This document shows positions 17,237-24,925 of a stretch of DNA of 64,000 bases, piece by piece. The notes beneath the pieces are model-generated. The model ran no database searches. It worked only from the letters and a program-made list of their open reading frames with translations, and had not been told where the DNA came from. Numbering within the stretch: the first letter of the stretch is position 1; the number at the start of each line of letters is the position of its first letter. The stretch spans positions 62,001 to 126,000 of the forward strand of contig CAVZRO010000040.1 of NCBI GenBank assembly GCA_963777625.1, in the 5' to 3' direction. Source of the DNA: DATDIC01 sp963777625 (GTDB lineage Bacteria; Pseudomonadota; Alphaproteobacteria; Acetobacterales; Acetobacteraceae). A program made the position numbers and the translations under genes.

Positions 17237-18978
17237 TCGACCCTGCTCGCCTGTTCACGCCTGATCGGCCTCGGCGCCCCAATGTGATGGCACGCGATCA
17301 TGTCGTGGTGTCGGGGCATTACTGGGCTTCGCTGGCGGGGCTACAGGTGCTGGAAGCCGGCGGCAACGCGGTTGACGCCGGTGTCGCCACCGGCTTGGCG
17401 ATCGATGTACTGGAAAGCCAATATGTCGGCTTCGGCGGAGTGGCGCCGATCATGCTGCATCTCGCCGAACGGAACGAGGTCATCGTGGTCAGCGGCGTAG
17501 GGCCGTGGCCGGCGGCGGCGTGTGCAGAATATTTCCACACGCATCATGGCGGGCGCATTCCAGATGGCATCCTGCACACGGTGGTCCCGGCCGCGCCGGC
17601 CAACTGGATCGCGACGCTGGAACGCTACGGGACCATGTCATTCGGTGACGTGGCGGCCGCCGCGATCCGGTTTGCGCGCGACGGGTTTCCGACATACCCG
17701 TTCCTGGCCGAGATCATCGCCGCAAAGCAGGATGAAATCCGGCAATGGTCGGATACCGCGGCAATCTTTCTGCCCGGGGGACGCGTGCCGGACGTGGGAT
17801 CGTCGTTCGTGCAGGCCGGTCTTGCGCGCACACTGCAATACATGGCCGACGAGGAGCGGACGCGTTCGTCGGAGGGTCGGCGGGCCGGACTGCGTGCTGC
17901 GCACGACGCATTCTATCGCGGCGATATCGCCGCCGCCATTGCACGGCACCAACGCGAAAATGGGGGTTGGCTGACCGAAGACGACCTCGCCGCGTTTCAG
18001 GCACGCTTCGAGCCAGCCTGCCGCGGCACGTTCCGCGGTACGGAAATATACGCGTGCGGCCCATGGTCGCAGGGCCCAATGCTGCTGGAGGCGTTGAACA
18101 TCATCGAGTCGCTGGACCTGCGCGCAATGGGGCACAACAGCGCGGAGTACATCCACGCCGTCGTCGAGGCGCTGAAACTCGCCGCTGCTGATCGCGAAGC
18201 CTGGTTCGGCGATCCGGACTTCGAGGACGTCCCGCTGGAGATTTTGTTGTCCGAGCCGTACACGGCAATGCGGCGTGCGCTGTTCGACCCAGGCCGCGCC
18301 TGGCCGACGATGCCACCGGCCGGCGATGCCGGGCGCCCTGCCCGCCCCTGGCACCCCGACCCTTCCGCCGCTGGCCAGACCGGCTCTGCGCGTCCGGCTA
18401 CATCCTTCCTGTGCGTCGCCGATCGGCACGGCAACATCTTCGCCGCCACGCCCAGTGACGGCACCATTGGCGGCCCCGTCGTGCCGGGAACCGGCATCCT
18501 GCCGTCCATGTGGGGATCGCGCGGCTACACCGCACCCGACCATCCGGCGCGCATCGGTCCCGGCCGGCGACCGCGCATGTCCGCCAACCCCGCAATCGCC
18601 ATCCGTCCCGGCGAGTGGATCATGCCGTTCGGGTCCCCCGGCAGCGAAGTGCTGGGGCAGGCGATGATGCAGGCGTTCCTGAACATGGCGGTGTTCGACA
18701 TGGACCCGCAATCGGCGGTGGAGGCACCGCGTGTGGCAAGCTATTCGTGGCCCGAATCAGCACTGCCGCATTCGTATCATCCGGGACGCCTGAATGTTGA
18801 GCCCGATATCGGCGAAGATGTCATCGCGACCCTCGCGGCGCTCGGCCACCGGATCGAGCGCTGGCCGGCACGCAAATATCTTGCTGGCTCGGTGTGCGCG
18901 ATCCTGTCCGACCGGCAAAGCGGCGTGAAGTGGGCGGGGGCCGATCCACGCCGCACCGCATATGCGATTGGGTGGTGA
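17233..18978 (+). CDS. Gamma-glutamyltransferase family protein
   Basis: 581 residues with the Ntn-hydrolase plan of this family: HYWASLAGLQVLEAGGNAVDA near the start, GFGGVAPIML, TVVPAAPANWIATLERYG, and the self-processing site with Thr390 in RPATSFLCVADRHGN, followed by PSDGTIGGPVV and the glycine motif GSPGSEVLGQ. No signal peptide is seen, unlike periplasmic Ggt, so a cytoplasmic peptidase/acylase role is more likely than glutathione turnover. It is coupled to the CitE-like lyase and followed 42 bases later by an enolase-superfamily gene. Confidence 0.82.
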   Translation: MIDPARLFTPDRPRRPNVMARDHVVVSGHYWASLAGLQVLEAGGNAVDAGVATGLAIDVLESQYVGFGGVAPIMLHLAERNEVIVVSGVGPWPAAACAEYFHTHHGGRIPDGILHTVVPAAPANWIATLERYGTMSFGDVAAAAIRFARDGFPTYPFLAEIIAAKQDEIRQWSDTAAIFLPGGRVPDVGSSFVQAGLARTLQYMADEERTRSSEGRRAGLRAAHDAFYRGDIAAAIARHQRENGGWLTEDDLAAFQARFEPACRGTFRGTEIYACGPWSQGPMLLEALNIIESLDLRAMGHNSAEYIHAVVEALKLAAADREAWFGDPDFEDVPLEILLSEPYTAMRRALFDPGRAWPTMPPAGDAGRPARPWHPDPSAAGQTGSARPATSFLCVADRHGNIFAATPSDGTIGGPVVPGTGILPSMWGSRGYTAPDHPARIGPGRRPRMSANPAIAIRPGEWIMPFGSPGSEVLGQAMMQAFLNMAVFDMDPQSAVEAPRVASYSWPESALPHSYHPGRLNVEPDIGEDVIATLAALGHRIERWPARKYLAGSVCAILSDRQSGVKWAGADPRRTAYAIGW

Positions 18979-19020
18979 TCCCGTTACAGACATAACTGAA
19001 ACTGACGGAGACGTTCGAGC

Positions 19021-20178
19021 ATGAAGATCACGGCGCTGGTTCCGTGGCTGGTCCGCGTGCAGGGCACCAGTTGGGGAGAGTATTTTTTCGTCGAGGTGAA
19101 GACCGACCAGGGCGTGACGGGCTGGGGAGAGATCACCACGACCACACGGATGGCCAATCGTGCGGTGGCGGGAATCATTCGGCAATTGAACGATCTTCTG
19201 GTCGGTGAGGATCCGGCGCGCATCGAGCATATCTGGCACAAGGTGTTTCGATCGTTCACCTATATGGGCACGCGGGGGGCGACCTCGCACGTGGTCAGCG
19301 GCATCGATATTGCGCTGTGGGACATTCGCGGCAAGGTGCTGGGGTTGCCGGTCTATGAGCTGCTGGGCGGGAAGCTGCGGGACGATATCCTGCTGTACAC
19401 TCATCCGGAGCGGTCGAAGATGGATACCGACGAAGGGCTGGAGCGGGAAATCCGCGGCATTGTCGAGTCCGGCCATACGGCGCTGAAGTTCGACCCGTTC
19501 CCGCATCTGGGCGCCGGCGGATCACACAACGACGATTACCTGGACGGAGAAATGAGCCGGGAAGGCGAGAAGATCGCCGCCCGGATGACCGCGCGGGTGA
19601 GAGAGATTGCCGGCCCGGATGTCGAGGTGCTGATTGATGCGCACGGTCGGTTCAATGTGCCGACCGCCATCCGGTTGTGCCGGGCGCTGGAGGATGCCGG
19701 CAACATCGACTGGTTCGAGGAACCCGTTCCGGTTGAAAGCTACCACGCGTTGCAGCAGGTGCGCGAGAAGGTCCGGGCGCATATCACGGTAGGGGAACGA
19801 CTGCATACGCGGTGGGAGTTCGTGCCGATTTTGGAGAACCGGCTGGCGGACTACATCATGCCGGACGTGACCTGGACCGGCGGGATCACCGAACTGAAGA
19901 AGATCGCGACGATGGCGGAGGCATACTATGTGCCGATCTCACCACATGACGCCAGCGGGCCGATCAACGTGCTGGCCGGAGCGCATGTGATGATGACGGT
20001 GCCAAATTTCTATCGGCTGGAGACCTCGCGGTGGGATCTGAGCAGGTATAACCAGTTCATCCAGGAACCACTGAATAATTCGGGTGGGCGGTTGCACATG
20101 ACGAGCGCGCCGGGGTTGGGAGTGGAGATGAACATGGATTATCTCCGCGCGAATGCGCTGGACGGGTTCGGCGGATAG
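19021..20178 (+). CDS. Mandelate racemase/muconate lactonizing enzyme family dehydratase
   Basis: 385 residues of the enolase superfamily. Metal ligands appear to be Asp206 (LIDAHGRF), Glu233 (DWFEEPV) and Glu259 (TVGERLHTRW). Possible acid/base residues are Lys156 (ALKFDP), His208 and His309 (SPHDASGP). The layout resembles galactonate-type sugar-acid dehydratases (DgoD subgroup), so dehydration of an aldonic or aldaric acid is likely; the exact substrate is unknown. ATG follows GACGGAGACG. It is the last gene of the three-gene plus-strand group. Confidence 0.83.
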   Translation: MKITALVPWLVRVQGTSWGEYFFVEVKTDQGVTGWGEITTTTRMANRAVAGIIRQLNDLLVGEDPARIEHIWHKVFRSFTYMGTRGATSHVVSGIDIALWDIRGKVLGLPVYELLGGKLRDDILLYTHPERSKMDTDEGLEREIRGIVESGHTALKFDPFPHLGAGGSHNDDYLDGEMSREGEKIAARMTARVREIAGPDVEVLIDAHGRFNVPTAIRLCRALEDAGNIDWFEEPVPVESYHALQQVREKVRAHITVGERLHTRWEFVPILENRLADYIMPDVTWTGGITELKKIATMAEAYYVPISPHDASGPINVLAGAHVMMTVPNFYRLETSRWDLSRYNQFIQEPLNNSGGRLHMTSAPGLGVEMNMDYLRANALDGFGG

Positions 20179-20210
20179 CACCGCTGCGTCTTCCCTGCCG
20201 AAAAAAACGG

Positions 20211-20253
20211 TTGCACACGGAGGGCACAGAGGGCTGCACGGAGAGCCACGGAG
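20211..20253 (+). repeat. Left inverted repeat flanking the GxxExxY pseudogene
   Basis: An array of CACRGAG-like heptads (TTGCACACGGAGGGCACAGA, continuing GGGCTGCACGGAGAGCCACGGAG). Read on the other strand, 20640-20682 has the same plan (TTCACACAGAGAACCACAGG...GAGAACCACGGAG). The two face each other across the GxxExxY pseudogene as imperfect inverted repeats of about 43 bases. Confidence 0.7.
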
Positions 20254-20256
20254 ACG

Positions 20257-20625
20257 TCACATGACAAAGCGTCGCAGCCCGTCTTTCAGCCGTAGTGAGC
20301 TAAAGTACAGCAGCAAACCGACCCGGTATCCGCCGAGGCGCAGATAGGTCAGAATCTGTGCCTCGTGGACGGCTGCAACAGCCACCACAGACTTGATCTC
20401 GACGACCAGCCGTTGGGCGACGACGAGGTCAGCCCGGAAGCCGGTGTCCAGTCGTACGTCCCGATCAACGATCAGAACGCCGATTTGGCGTTCGAACGCA
20501 ATTCCCGCCTGGGTCAACTCGAAGCAGAGACACGCCTCGTAAGCTGATTTAAGGAGTCAGGGGCCCGAGCTGCCGGTGAACTTGGATCGCGAAACCAATC
20601 ACCCGCTCCGTGAAAGGGCCATCCA
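20257..20625 (-). pseudogene. GxxExxY protein, broken by a frameshift and a stop
   Basis: The intact C-terminal part (20257-20517) reads GIAFERQIGVLIVDRDVRLD, then VVEIKSVVAVAAVHEAQILT and YLRLGGYRVGLLLYFSS, the GxxExxY family. The N-terminal part, ERVIGFAIQVHRQLGP, is in another frame upstream. Between them GGGCCCCTGACTCC replaces an expected GGGCCCGGACTCC-type sequence: one extra base plus a TGA in place of Gly. The frame then resumes as LLKSAYEACLCFELTQ. No ATG is in place at the N-terminus. The family has a PD-(D/E)XK-nuclease-like look but no established function. Confidence 0.72.
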
Positions 20626-20638
20626 GCAGGATGGCCCT
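20615..20638. repeat. Perfect 10-bp hairpin at the pseudogene edge
   Basis: AGGGCCATCC-AGCA-GGATGGCCCT, a perfect 10-bp stem with a 4-base loop. It sits between the GxxExxY pseudogene's N-terminal remnant and the right-hand heptad repeat. No T-run follows, so it is not an obvious terminator. Confidence 0.8.
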
Positions 20639-20639
20639 A

Positions 20640-20682
20640 CTCCGTGGTTCTCTATGGGTCCTCCTGTGGTTCTCTGTGTGAA
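20640..20682 (-). repeat. Right inverted repeat flanking the GxxExxY pseudogene
   Basis: On the minus strand it reads TTCACACAGAGAACCACAGG, then AGGACCCATAGAGAACCACGGAG. It matches the left repeat (20211-20253) in heptad spacing and sequence, in opposite orientation, so the whole 20211-20682 block has the outline of a small non-autonomous mobile unit. Confidence 0.7.
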
Positions 20683-20701
20683 CCCCTTTCCGAACCCCGC
20701 A

Positions 20702-20820
20702 CTCCAATGTCGGCAACGCCCCATGTGCCGCCGCATCGAACAGATGCAACCGCCGCTGGTCGAACTCTATCCACACGCGAACATACGGCGCCAAACGCTT
20801 CTCCGGCGGCACACTAAGTA
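20702..20820 (-). pseudogene. C-terminal remnant of a MalK/UgpC-type ABC ATPase
   Basis: About 39 codons on the minus strand read PYVRVWIEFDQRRLHLFDAA, then AHGALPTLE. The pattern V.V.FD..RLHLFDA.TG.AL is the typical extreme C-terminus of sugar ABC transporter ATPases. Everything upstream (Walker A, signature, most of the protein) is missing, and the plus-strand TumE-like remnant takes over at about 20841. It may be what is left of the ATPase missing from the sugar importer at 13.2-16.2 kb; that connection is inference. Confidence 0.45.
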
Positions 20821-20840
20821 GGGCGCGCGACCCGACCCTC

Positions 20841-21160
20841 GATGTGCCGCTCGACCTCGACGGACAGGTTCTCGTGGTGGACCCGGACGGCGGCCACTGG
20901 GTCAGGGTCGCAGTGACGCGAGTGCTGGCATCGTCGGAGAAGCCCATGGGCTGAATTAGTCGCTCACGCTGCACGGGTCGGACGGCGAGCGGCTGGTCGG
21001 ATTCGACAATGCCCATCCGGTGGAGCGGCAGAAGCGGGGCGGGCCGCAGGACCATCGCCACCGGCTGCGGGCGATCGGGGCTTGAGAGTACCGGGACGCG
21101 GCAACCCTGCTCGCCGACTTCTGGGGCACCGTGGACACGGTGTTGCGCGACAGAGGACTG
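20841..21160 (+). pseudogene. Decayed TumE-like (DUF6516) toxin gene
   Basis: Joining frames gives a recognisable TumE/DUF6516-like chain: LVVDPDGGHWVRVAVTRVLA, SSEKPMG, then LN(stop)SLTLHGSDGERLVGFDNAHP, QDHRHRLRAIGA(stop)EYRDAATLLADFWGTVD. Damage includes a one-base shift at about 20951 (TGA at 20952-20954 in the first frame) and in-frame stops TAG at 20957-20959 and TGA at 21083-21085. The DNAH...DHRH core is the family mark. No antitoxin gene is left beside it. It runs up to the 3' side of tRNA-Glu. Confidence 0.55.
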
Positions 21161-21198
21161 GATCGCCCGCGCCCGGCGTTCGCAGTTCTGTTCGGAAA

Positions 21199-21274
21199 TG
21201 GCGTCCCGTAGGGGATTCGAACCCCTGTTGCCGCCGTGAGAGGGCGGTGTCCTGGGCCTCTAGACGAACGGGAC
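21199..21274 (-). tRNA. tRNA-Glu (CTC)
   Basis: On the minus strand the 76 bases fold as a standard tRNA with encoded CCA. The acceptor GTCCCGT pairs with ACGGGAC, the anticodon stem CCGCC/GGCGG holds loop CTCTCAC (anticodon CTC, reading GAG), and the T arm is AGGGG-TTCGAAT-CCCCT. The sequence is very close to bacterial tRNA-Glu. Its 3' end faces the decayed island at 20.2-21.2 kb, the usual side for integration next to tRNA genes. Confidence 0.96.
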
Positions 21275-21389
21275 CGCGCCGGCCACCTGGCTTCTAGGCC
21301 ACACGGATCGCCGCTTCAAGCATCGCTCGGCCCCCCGTTGCACCCCGGCCCGCTGCTGGCTAGCTTCCGCCGCTTCAAAGGACCGGCCG

Positions 21390-21711
21390 ATGATCACCAT
21401 CTTGTTCACCCTGATCCGCTACGTCGTCTGGATCTACATGTGGGCCATCATCCTGGCCGCAGTGTACAGCATGCTGGTGGCGTTCGGGGTGCTCGATACC
21501 CGCAACCGGATCGTCTGGTCGATCGGGGACTTCCTGTTCCGCGTCACCGAACCGGTGCTGCGCCCGATTTCGCAGTGTGCTGCCCAATTTCGGCGGCATC
21601 GATATCAGCCCGTGGATCGTTGTCATCGTGATCCAGCTCGTCGTCTTCCCGGTGCTCGACCGCCTCGAAGCCGCTATCGTGTATGGCGCATGGCGGGCAC
21701 TCGCGCTCTGA
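21390..21711 (+). CDS. yggT: YggT family membrane protein, frameshifted
   Basis: The first frame reads MITILFTLIRYVVWIYMWAI and continues to ITEPVLRPI-type sequence (here RVTEPVLRPI). The rest of the family follows in another frame as RSVLPNFGGIDISPWIVVIV, then QLVVFPVLDRLEAAIVYGAW and a TGA at 21709-21711. Removing one T from ATTTCGC near 21570 joins them into a normal protein of about 106 residues with two hydrophobic segments. YggT proteins are linked to osmotic tolerance and cell-division phenotypes. The stop overlaps the ATG of DUF167, as usual for this gene pair. Confidence 0.8.
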
Positions 21712-22010
21712 TGAGCTTCTGGACCGCCCGGGCCGACGCCATCCAGGTCGCCGTGAAGGTCCATCCGTCAGCGCGCCGTCCTGGTTTGCATGAACCGGCC
21801 ATCACCGCGCACGGCTGCCGCCTGCCCATCGCGGTCACTGAACCGCCGGAGGACGGACGCGCCAATCGCGCCGCCTGCGTTGCCCTGGCCCAGGCGCTCG
21901 GTGTCGCCCCATCCTCGGTGACCGTCGCCGCCGGTGCCTCCAACCGCAACAAGCTGCTGCGCGTCGCCGGCGATCCGACCGCGCTCGCGGCACGCCTCCA
22001 GGCGCTATGA
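21711..22010 (+). CDS. DUF167 (YggU) family protein
   Basis: 99 residues. The family core is visible as IQVAVKVHPSARRPG, EPPEDGRANRAACVALAQAL and VTVAAGASNRNKLLRVAGDP. Small cytoplasmic protein of unknown function, conserved beside yggT. Because of the upstream frameshift the open frame continues into yggT, so the ATG at 21711, overlapping the yggT stop as TGATG, marks the true start. It overlaps folD by 4 bases. Confidence 0.85.
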   Translation: MSFWTARADAIQVAVKVHPSARRPGLHEPAITAHGCRLPIAVTEPPEDGRANRAACVALAQALGVAPSSVTVAAGASNRNKLLRVAGDPTALAARLQAL

Positions 22011-22852
22011 CCGCGCGCATCATCGACGGCAAAGCCATCGCCGCCGCACTGCGCGCCCGCATCACCGACCGCGTGAGCACCCTCGGCTACCGGCCGAGCC
22101 TCGTCGTGCTGCTGGTCGGCGACGACCCGGCCAGTGCCGTCTACGTCCGCAGCAAGGATCGCGCCGCCAACGCGGCCGGTATCGCCGCGACCACCATTCG
22201 CCTTCCGGCCACCATCAGCCAGACCGATCTGCTCGCCGAGGTCGCCCGCCTCAACGCGGATCCGGCAACCGACGGTATCCTCGTGCAGTTGCCGCTGCCG
22301 GCCCAGATCGACACCGCTTCGGTGATCGAAGCGGTCGATCCGGCCAAGGATGTGGACGGTTTCCACCCGTTCAATGCCGGGCGCCTCGCGGCTGGCCGGG
22401 CCGCGCTGGTGCCTTGCACCCCGCTCGGCGTCATGAAACTGCTGGAAGCCGCCGCCGTGCCCATCGAGGGCGCACGCGCACTGGTGCTCGGCCGTTCCGG
22501 CATCGTCGGTCGTCCGATGGCCGCGCTGCTGCTGGGCGCCAACGCCACCGTCACCGTCGCCCATTCCCGCACCCGGAACCTGCCGGAAGAATGCCGCCGC
22601 GCCGATCTGCTCATTGCCGCCACCGGCCGCGCCCGCATGGTTCGGGGGGAGTGGATCGCCCCAGGCGCCACGGTGATCGATGTCGGTATCAACCGCCTGC
22701 CCGATGGCAGCCTGGTGGGCGATGTCGCCTATGACGAGGCGCGGGCGCGGGCCGGCGCGATTACGCCGGTTCCCGGAGGGGTCGGCCCGATGACCATTGC
22801 CTGCCTGCTGGAGAACACTCTCACCGCCGCGCTGATGCGCCGACGCGGCTGA
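22007..22852 (+). CDS. folD: Methylenetetrahydrofolate dehydrogenase/cyclohydrolase FolD
   Basis: 281 residues, normal length for this bifunctional enzyme, which converts 5,10-methylene-THF to 10-formyl-THF with NADP. Catalytic Tyr46 and Lys50 lie in SAVYVRSKDRAA. Other signatures are DGILVQLPLP, DPAKDVDGFHPFN, CTPLGVMKLL, the Rossmann VLGRSGIVGRPMA and the C-terminal TPVPGGVGPMTIACLL. Coupled to DUF167 by an ATGA overlap. Confidence 0.95.
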   Translation: MTARIIDGKAIAAALRARITDRVSTLGYRPSLVVLLVGDDPASAVYVRSKDRAANAAGIAATTIRLPATISQTDLLAEVARLNADPATDGILVQLPLPAQIDTASVIEAVDPAKDVDGFHPFNAGRLAAGRAALVPCTPLGVMKLLEAAAVPIEGARALVLGRSGIVGRPMAALLLGANATVTVAHSRTRNLPEECRRADLLIAATGRARMVRGEWIAPGATVIDVGINRLPDGSLVGDVAYDEARARAGAITPVPGGVGPMTIACLLENTLTAALMRRRG

Positions 22853-23023
22853 TCAGAAATCGATGCAGCGGCCGTTCCGCTCCCAGTCACCGTAGCGGGT
22901 CGGCTCAGGCCCCTTCGGCCCGCCGATTTCCTTAGGCTTTGATGCTTGGGGTGCCTGGTCGGGCTGCGGACCAGCGGCCGGCTTCGATTTACCAGGTTTC
23001 ACTTCGTTTGTCGCGGCGCTCAT
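22853..23023 (-). CDS. DUF1674 protein (SDHAF4-like)
   Basis: 56 residues starting at MSAATNEVKP. The C-terminal block KEIGGPKGPEPTRYGDWERN, then GRCIDF, is diagnostic of DUF1674, the family of succinate dehydrogenase assembly factor 4 (SdhAF4/Sdh8), which binds flavinylated SdhA. The longer open frame upstream lacks family sequence. Its stop lies next to the folD stop, so the genes are convergent. Confidence 0.82.
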   Translation of the reverse strand: MSAATNEVKPGKSKPAAGPQPDQAPQASKPKEIGGPKGPEPTRYGDWERNGRCIDF

Positions 23024-23084
23024 CCCGCTAAGATGGAACCGCGAGCCCAAACGGACAATGCCGAACGGACAAAGGAGCAAGCAC

Positions 23085-23921
23085 ATGCCAGCAGCAGCAA
23101 CACCCACCGACCAGCGGCTTGCCGGCAAGGTGGCGATCGTTACCGGTGCCGGTTCGCGCGCGGATGGCATCGGCAACGGGCGCGCAACCTCCATTCTGCT
23201 CGCGCGTCATGGCGCGCGCGTCACGCTGGTCGATCAGGTGCGCGAATGGGTCGAGCGCACGCGTGCGATGATCGAAGCCGAGGGCGGCACCTGCCAGACC
23301 ACCCTCGCCGACGTCACCCAGCCCGCCGACTGCGCCCGCATCGTGCAGGAAACCGTCGCCCGATGGGGCCGGCTGGATAGCCTGGTCAACAATGTCGGCA
23401 TCTCCGGCCCGCCCGGCAACGCGGTCGAGGTGGATCTGGAAGCCTGGGACAAGGCGCTGCGCGTCAACATCACCTCGATGATGTTGATGGCGAAATACGC
23501 AATCCCCGAGATGGTGAAGGCGGGCGGCGGCGCGATCGTCAATATCGCTTCCTACGCCGGCCTGTTCGGCGGGCACCCGGCGCTGCTGTATCCCACCTCG
23601 AAAGGCGCGGTCATCAATATGACGCGGGCGATGGCGACGCACCACGCCGCTGACGGCATCCGCGTCAACGCGGTCGCGCCCGGTATGGTCTACACGCCGA
23701 TGGTCTATGCCGGCGGCATGACAGAGGACATTCGTGAGGCACGCAAGAACCGCTCGCTGCTGAAAATCGAAGGCACCGGCTGGGACGTCGGCCATGGTGT
23801 GCTTTATCTGGTGAGCGACGAATCGCGCTGGGTCACCGGCATTGTGCTGCCCGTGGATGCCGGCGCATCGGCCGCCCCGTCGGCCTATCCCGCCCGGCGC
23901 GGCGACCCGGCGATGCGCTGA
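23085..23921 (+). CDS. SDR family NAD(P)-dependent oxidoreductase
   Basis: 278 residues, classical short-chain dehydrogenase. The nucleotide-binding loop TGAGSRADGIGNGRA (20-34) has an insertion between the glycines. Asp50 after TLV suggests NAD preference. NNVG follows at 102-105, and the catalytic set is Ser156 (NIASYAG), Tyr169 and Lys173 (YPTSKGA). The ATG at 23085 follows AAAGGAG. Substrate unknown; no pathway neighbours. Confidence 0.87.
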   Translation: MPAAATPTDQRLAGKVAIVTGAGSRADGIGNGRATSILLARHGARVTLVDQVREWVERTRAMIEAEGGTCQTTLADVTQPADCARIVQETVARWGRLDSLVNNVGISGPPGNAVEVDLEAWDKALRVNITSMMLMAKYAIPEMVKAGGGAIVNIASYAGLFGGHPALLYPTSKGAVINMTRAMATHHAADGIRVNAVAPGMVYTPMVYAGGMTEDIREARKNRSLLKIEGTGWDVGHGVLYLVSDESRWVTGIVLPVDAGASAAPSAYPARRGDPAMR

Positions 23922-23982
23922 CCGACTGCCTACCCCACTGGCGGTTGGTATCGAGCAGAGAAGCACCGGTCCGGCGACGCCC

Positions 23983-24915
23983 TTATTTCGATATCGATCC
24001 TGAACGCGGATGAGCTCTGCTCCATACCTCCAGCAATTGATGCGTCTCGACTTCGGTGTAGCGCTGGGTGGTGGACAGGCTCGCGTGGCCCAGCAATTCC
24101 TGGATGCTGCGCAGATCCCCGCCAGCCGCCAGCAAGTGCGTGGCAAACGAATGTCGCAGCGCGTGCGGCGTGGCGTGCTCTGGCAGGCCACGCGTCCGGC
24201 GGAACTGCCGCATGGTGCGCTGCGCCACCGCCGGGTCGAGCCGACCGCCGCGCACCCCCACGAACAACGGGCTGCCCGGCTGGCGATCCGGGTGCCGCGC
24301 GAGCCAGGCGGCCACCGCTTCCCGTACGATCGGCAGTACCGGAACAATCCGCTCCTTCCCGCCCTTGCCCGTAATGCGCAGCATGGCGGAAGAGCCGGGC
24401 AAAGGCGCGTCTCGCACATCCAGACCCAGCGCCTCGGCGATCCGCAGCCCGCAGCCATACAGCAACGTGAACAGGGCGACATCACGGGCCTGGACGACGG
24501 CGCTGTCGGAGTGCTCGCCGATCTCGGTGCTGACCGCCCGCGCATCCGGCGGTGGCAGCGGGCGCGGAGCGGGACGCCGCGAGCGCGGTGTGGCAATCAG
24601 TCGAATTGCCGGGTTTTCCACCCCGTGGCGGCGCGCGAGAAAACGGTAGAAGCCACGTACCGCGGCGAGTTGGCGAGCACGGGTGGCAGCGGTCAGCCCG
24701 GCCGCGTGCGCCGCCGCCAGCCAGGCGCGGAAATCTGCCGCGGTCAGCTCCGCCAGCGCCCGCGTGTCGGGCTCAGCGCCAAGATGACCGGTGAGGAAAC
24801 CCAGAAAATCAGCGAGGTCCGATCCATACGCCTCGACCGTGAGAGCGGCGGCGCGGCGCTCATGTTCCAGCCATTGCAAGAAGCTCTGGCGCGCCGCCTG
24901 CCCGGTCATGAACAC
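23983..24915 (-). CDS. xerC: Tyrosine recombinase XerC
   Basis: 310 residues. It acts with XerD at dif to resolve chromosome dimers. An N-terminal core-binding SAM-like domain (about 5-105) precedes a catalytic domain with Arg158 (YGCGLRIAEAL), Lys184 (ITGKGGKER), His251 and Arg254 (HALRHSFATHLL), His277 (LLGHASLSTTQ) and nucleophile Tyr286. The neighbouring DUF484 gene is a conserved companion of xerC in proteobacteria. Full length and chromosomal in context, so XerC rather than a phage integrase. Confidence 0.93.
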   Translation of the reverse strand: MFMTGQAARQSFLQWLEHERRAAALTVEAYGSDLADFLGFLTGHLGAEPDTRALAELTAADFRAWLAAAHAAGLTAATRARQLAAVRGFYRFLARRHGVENPAIRLIATPRSRRPAPRPLPPPDARAVSTEIGEHSDSAVVQARDVALFTLLYGCGLRIAEALGLDVRDAPLPGSSAMLRITGKGGKERIVPVLPIVREAVAAWLARHPDRQPGSPLFVGVRGGRLDPAVAQRTMRQFRRTRGLPEHATPHALRHSFATHLLAAGGDLRSIQELLGHASLSTTQRYTEVETHQLLEVWSRAHPRSGSISK

Positions 24916-24925
24916 GGGAGACTAT

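Noticed and set aside
21390..22010. A fused YggT-DUF167 protein
   Set aside because: The fusion exists only because a one-base insertion moves the yggT frame into that of DUF167; the normal yggT stop overlaps the DUF167 ATG.
23983..24915. Phage integrase near the tRNA-Glu island
   Set aside because: The protein is full-length XerC beside its usual DUF484 partner, with housekeeping genes around it.
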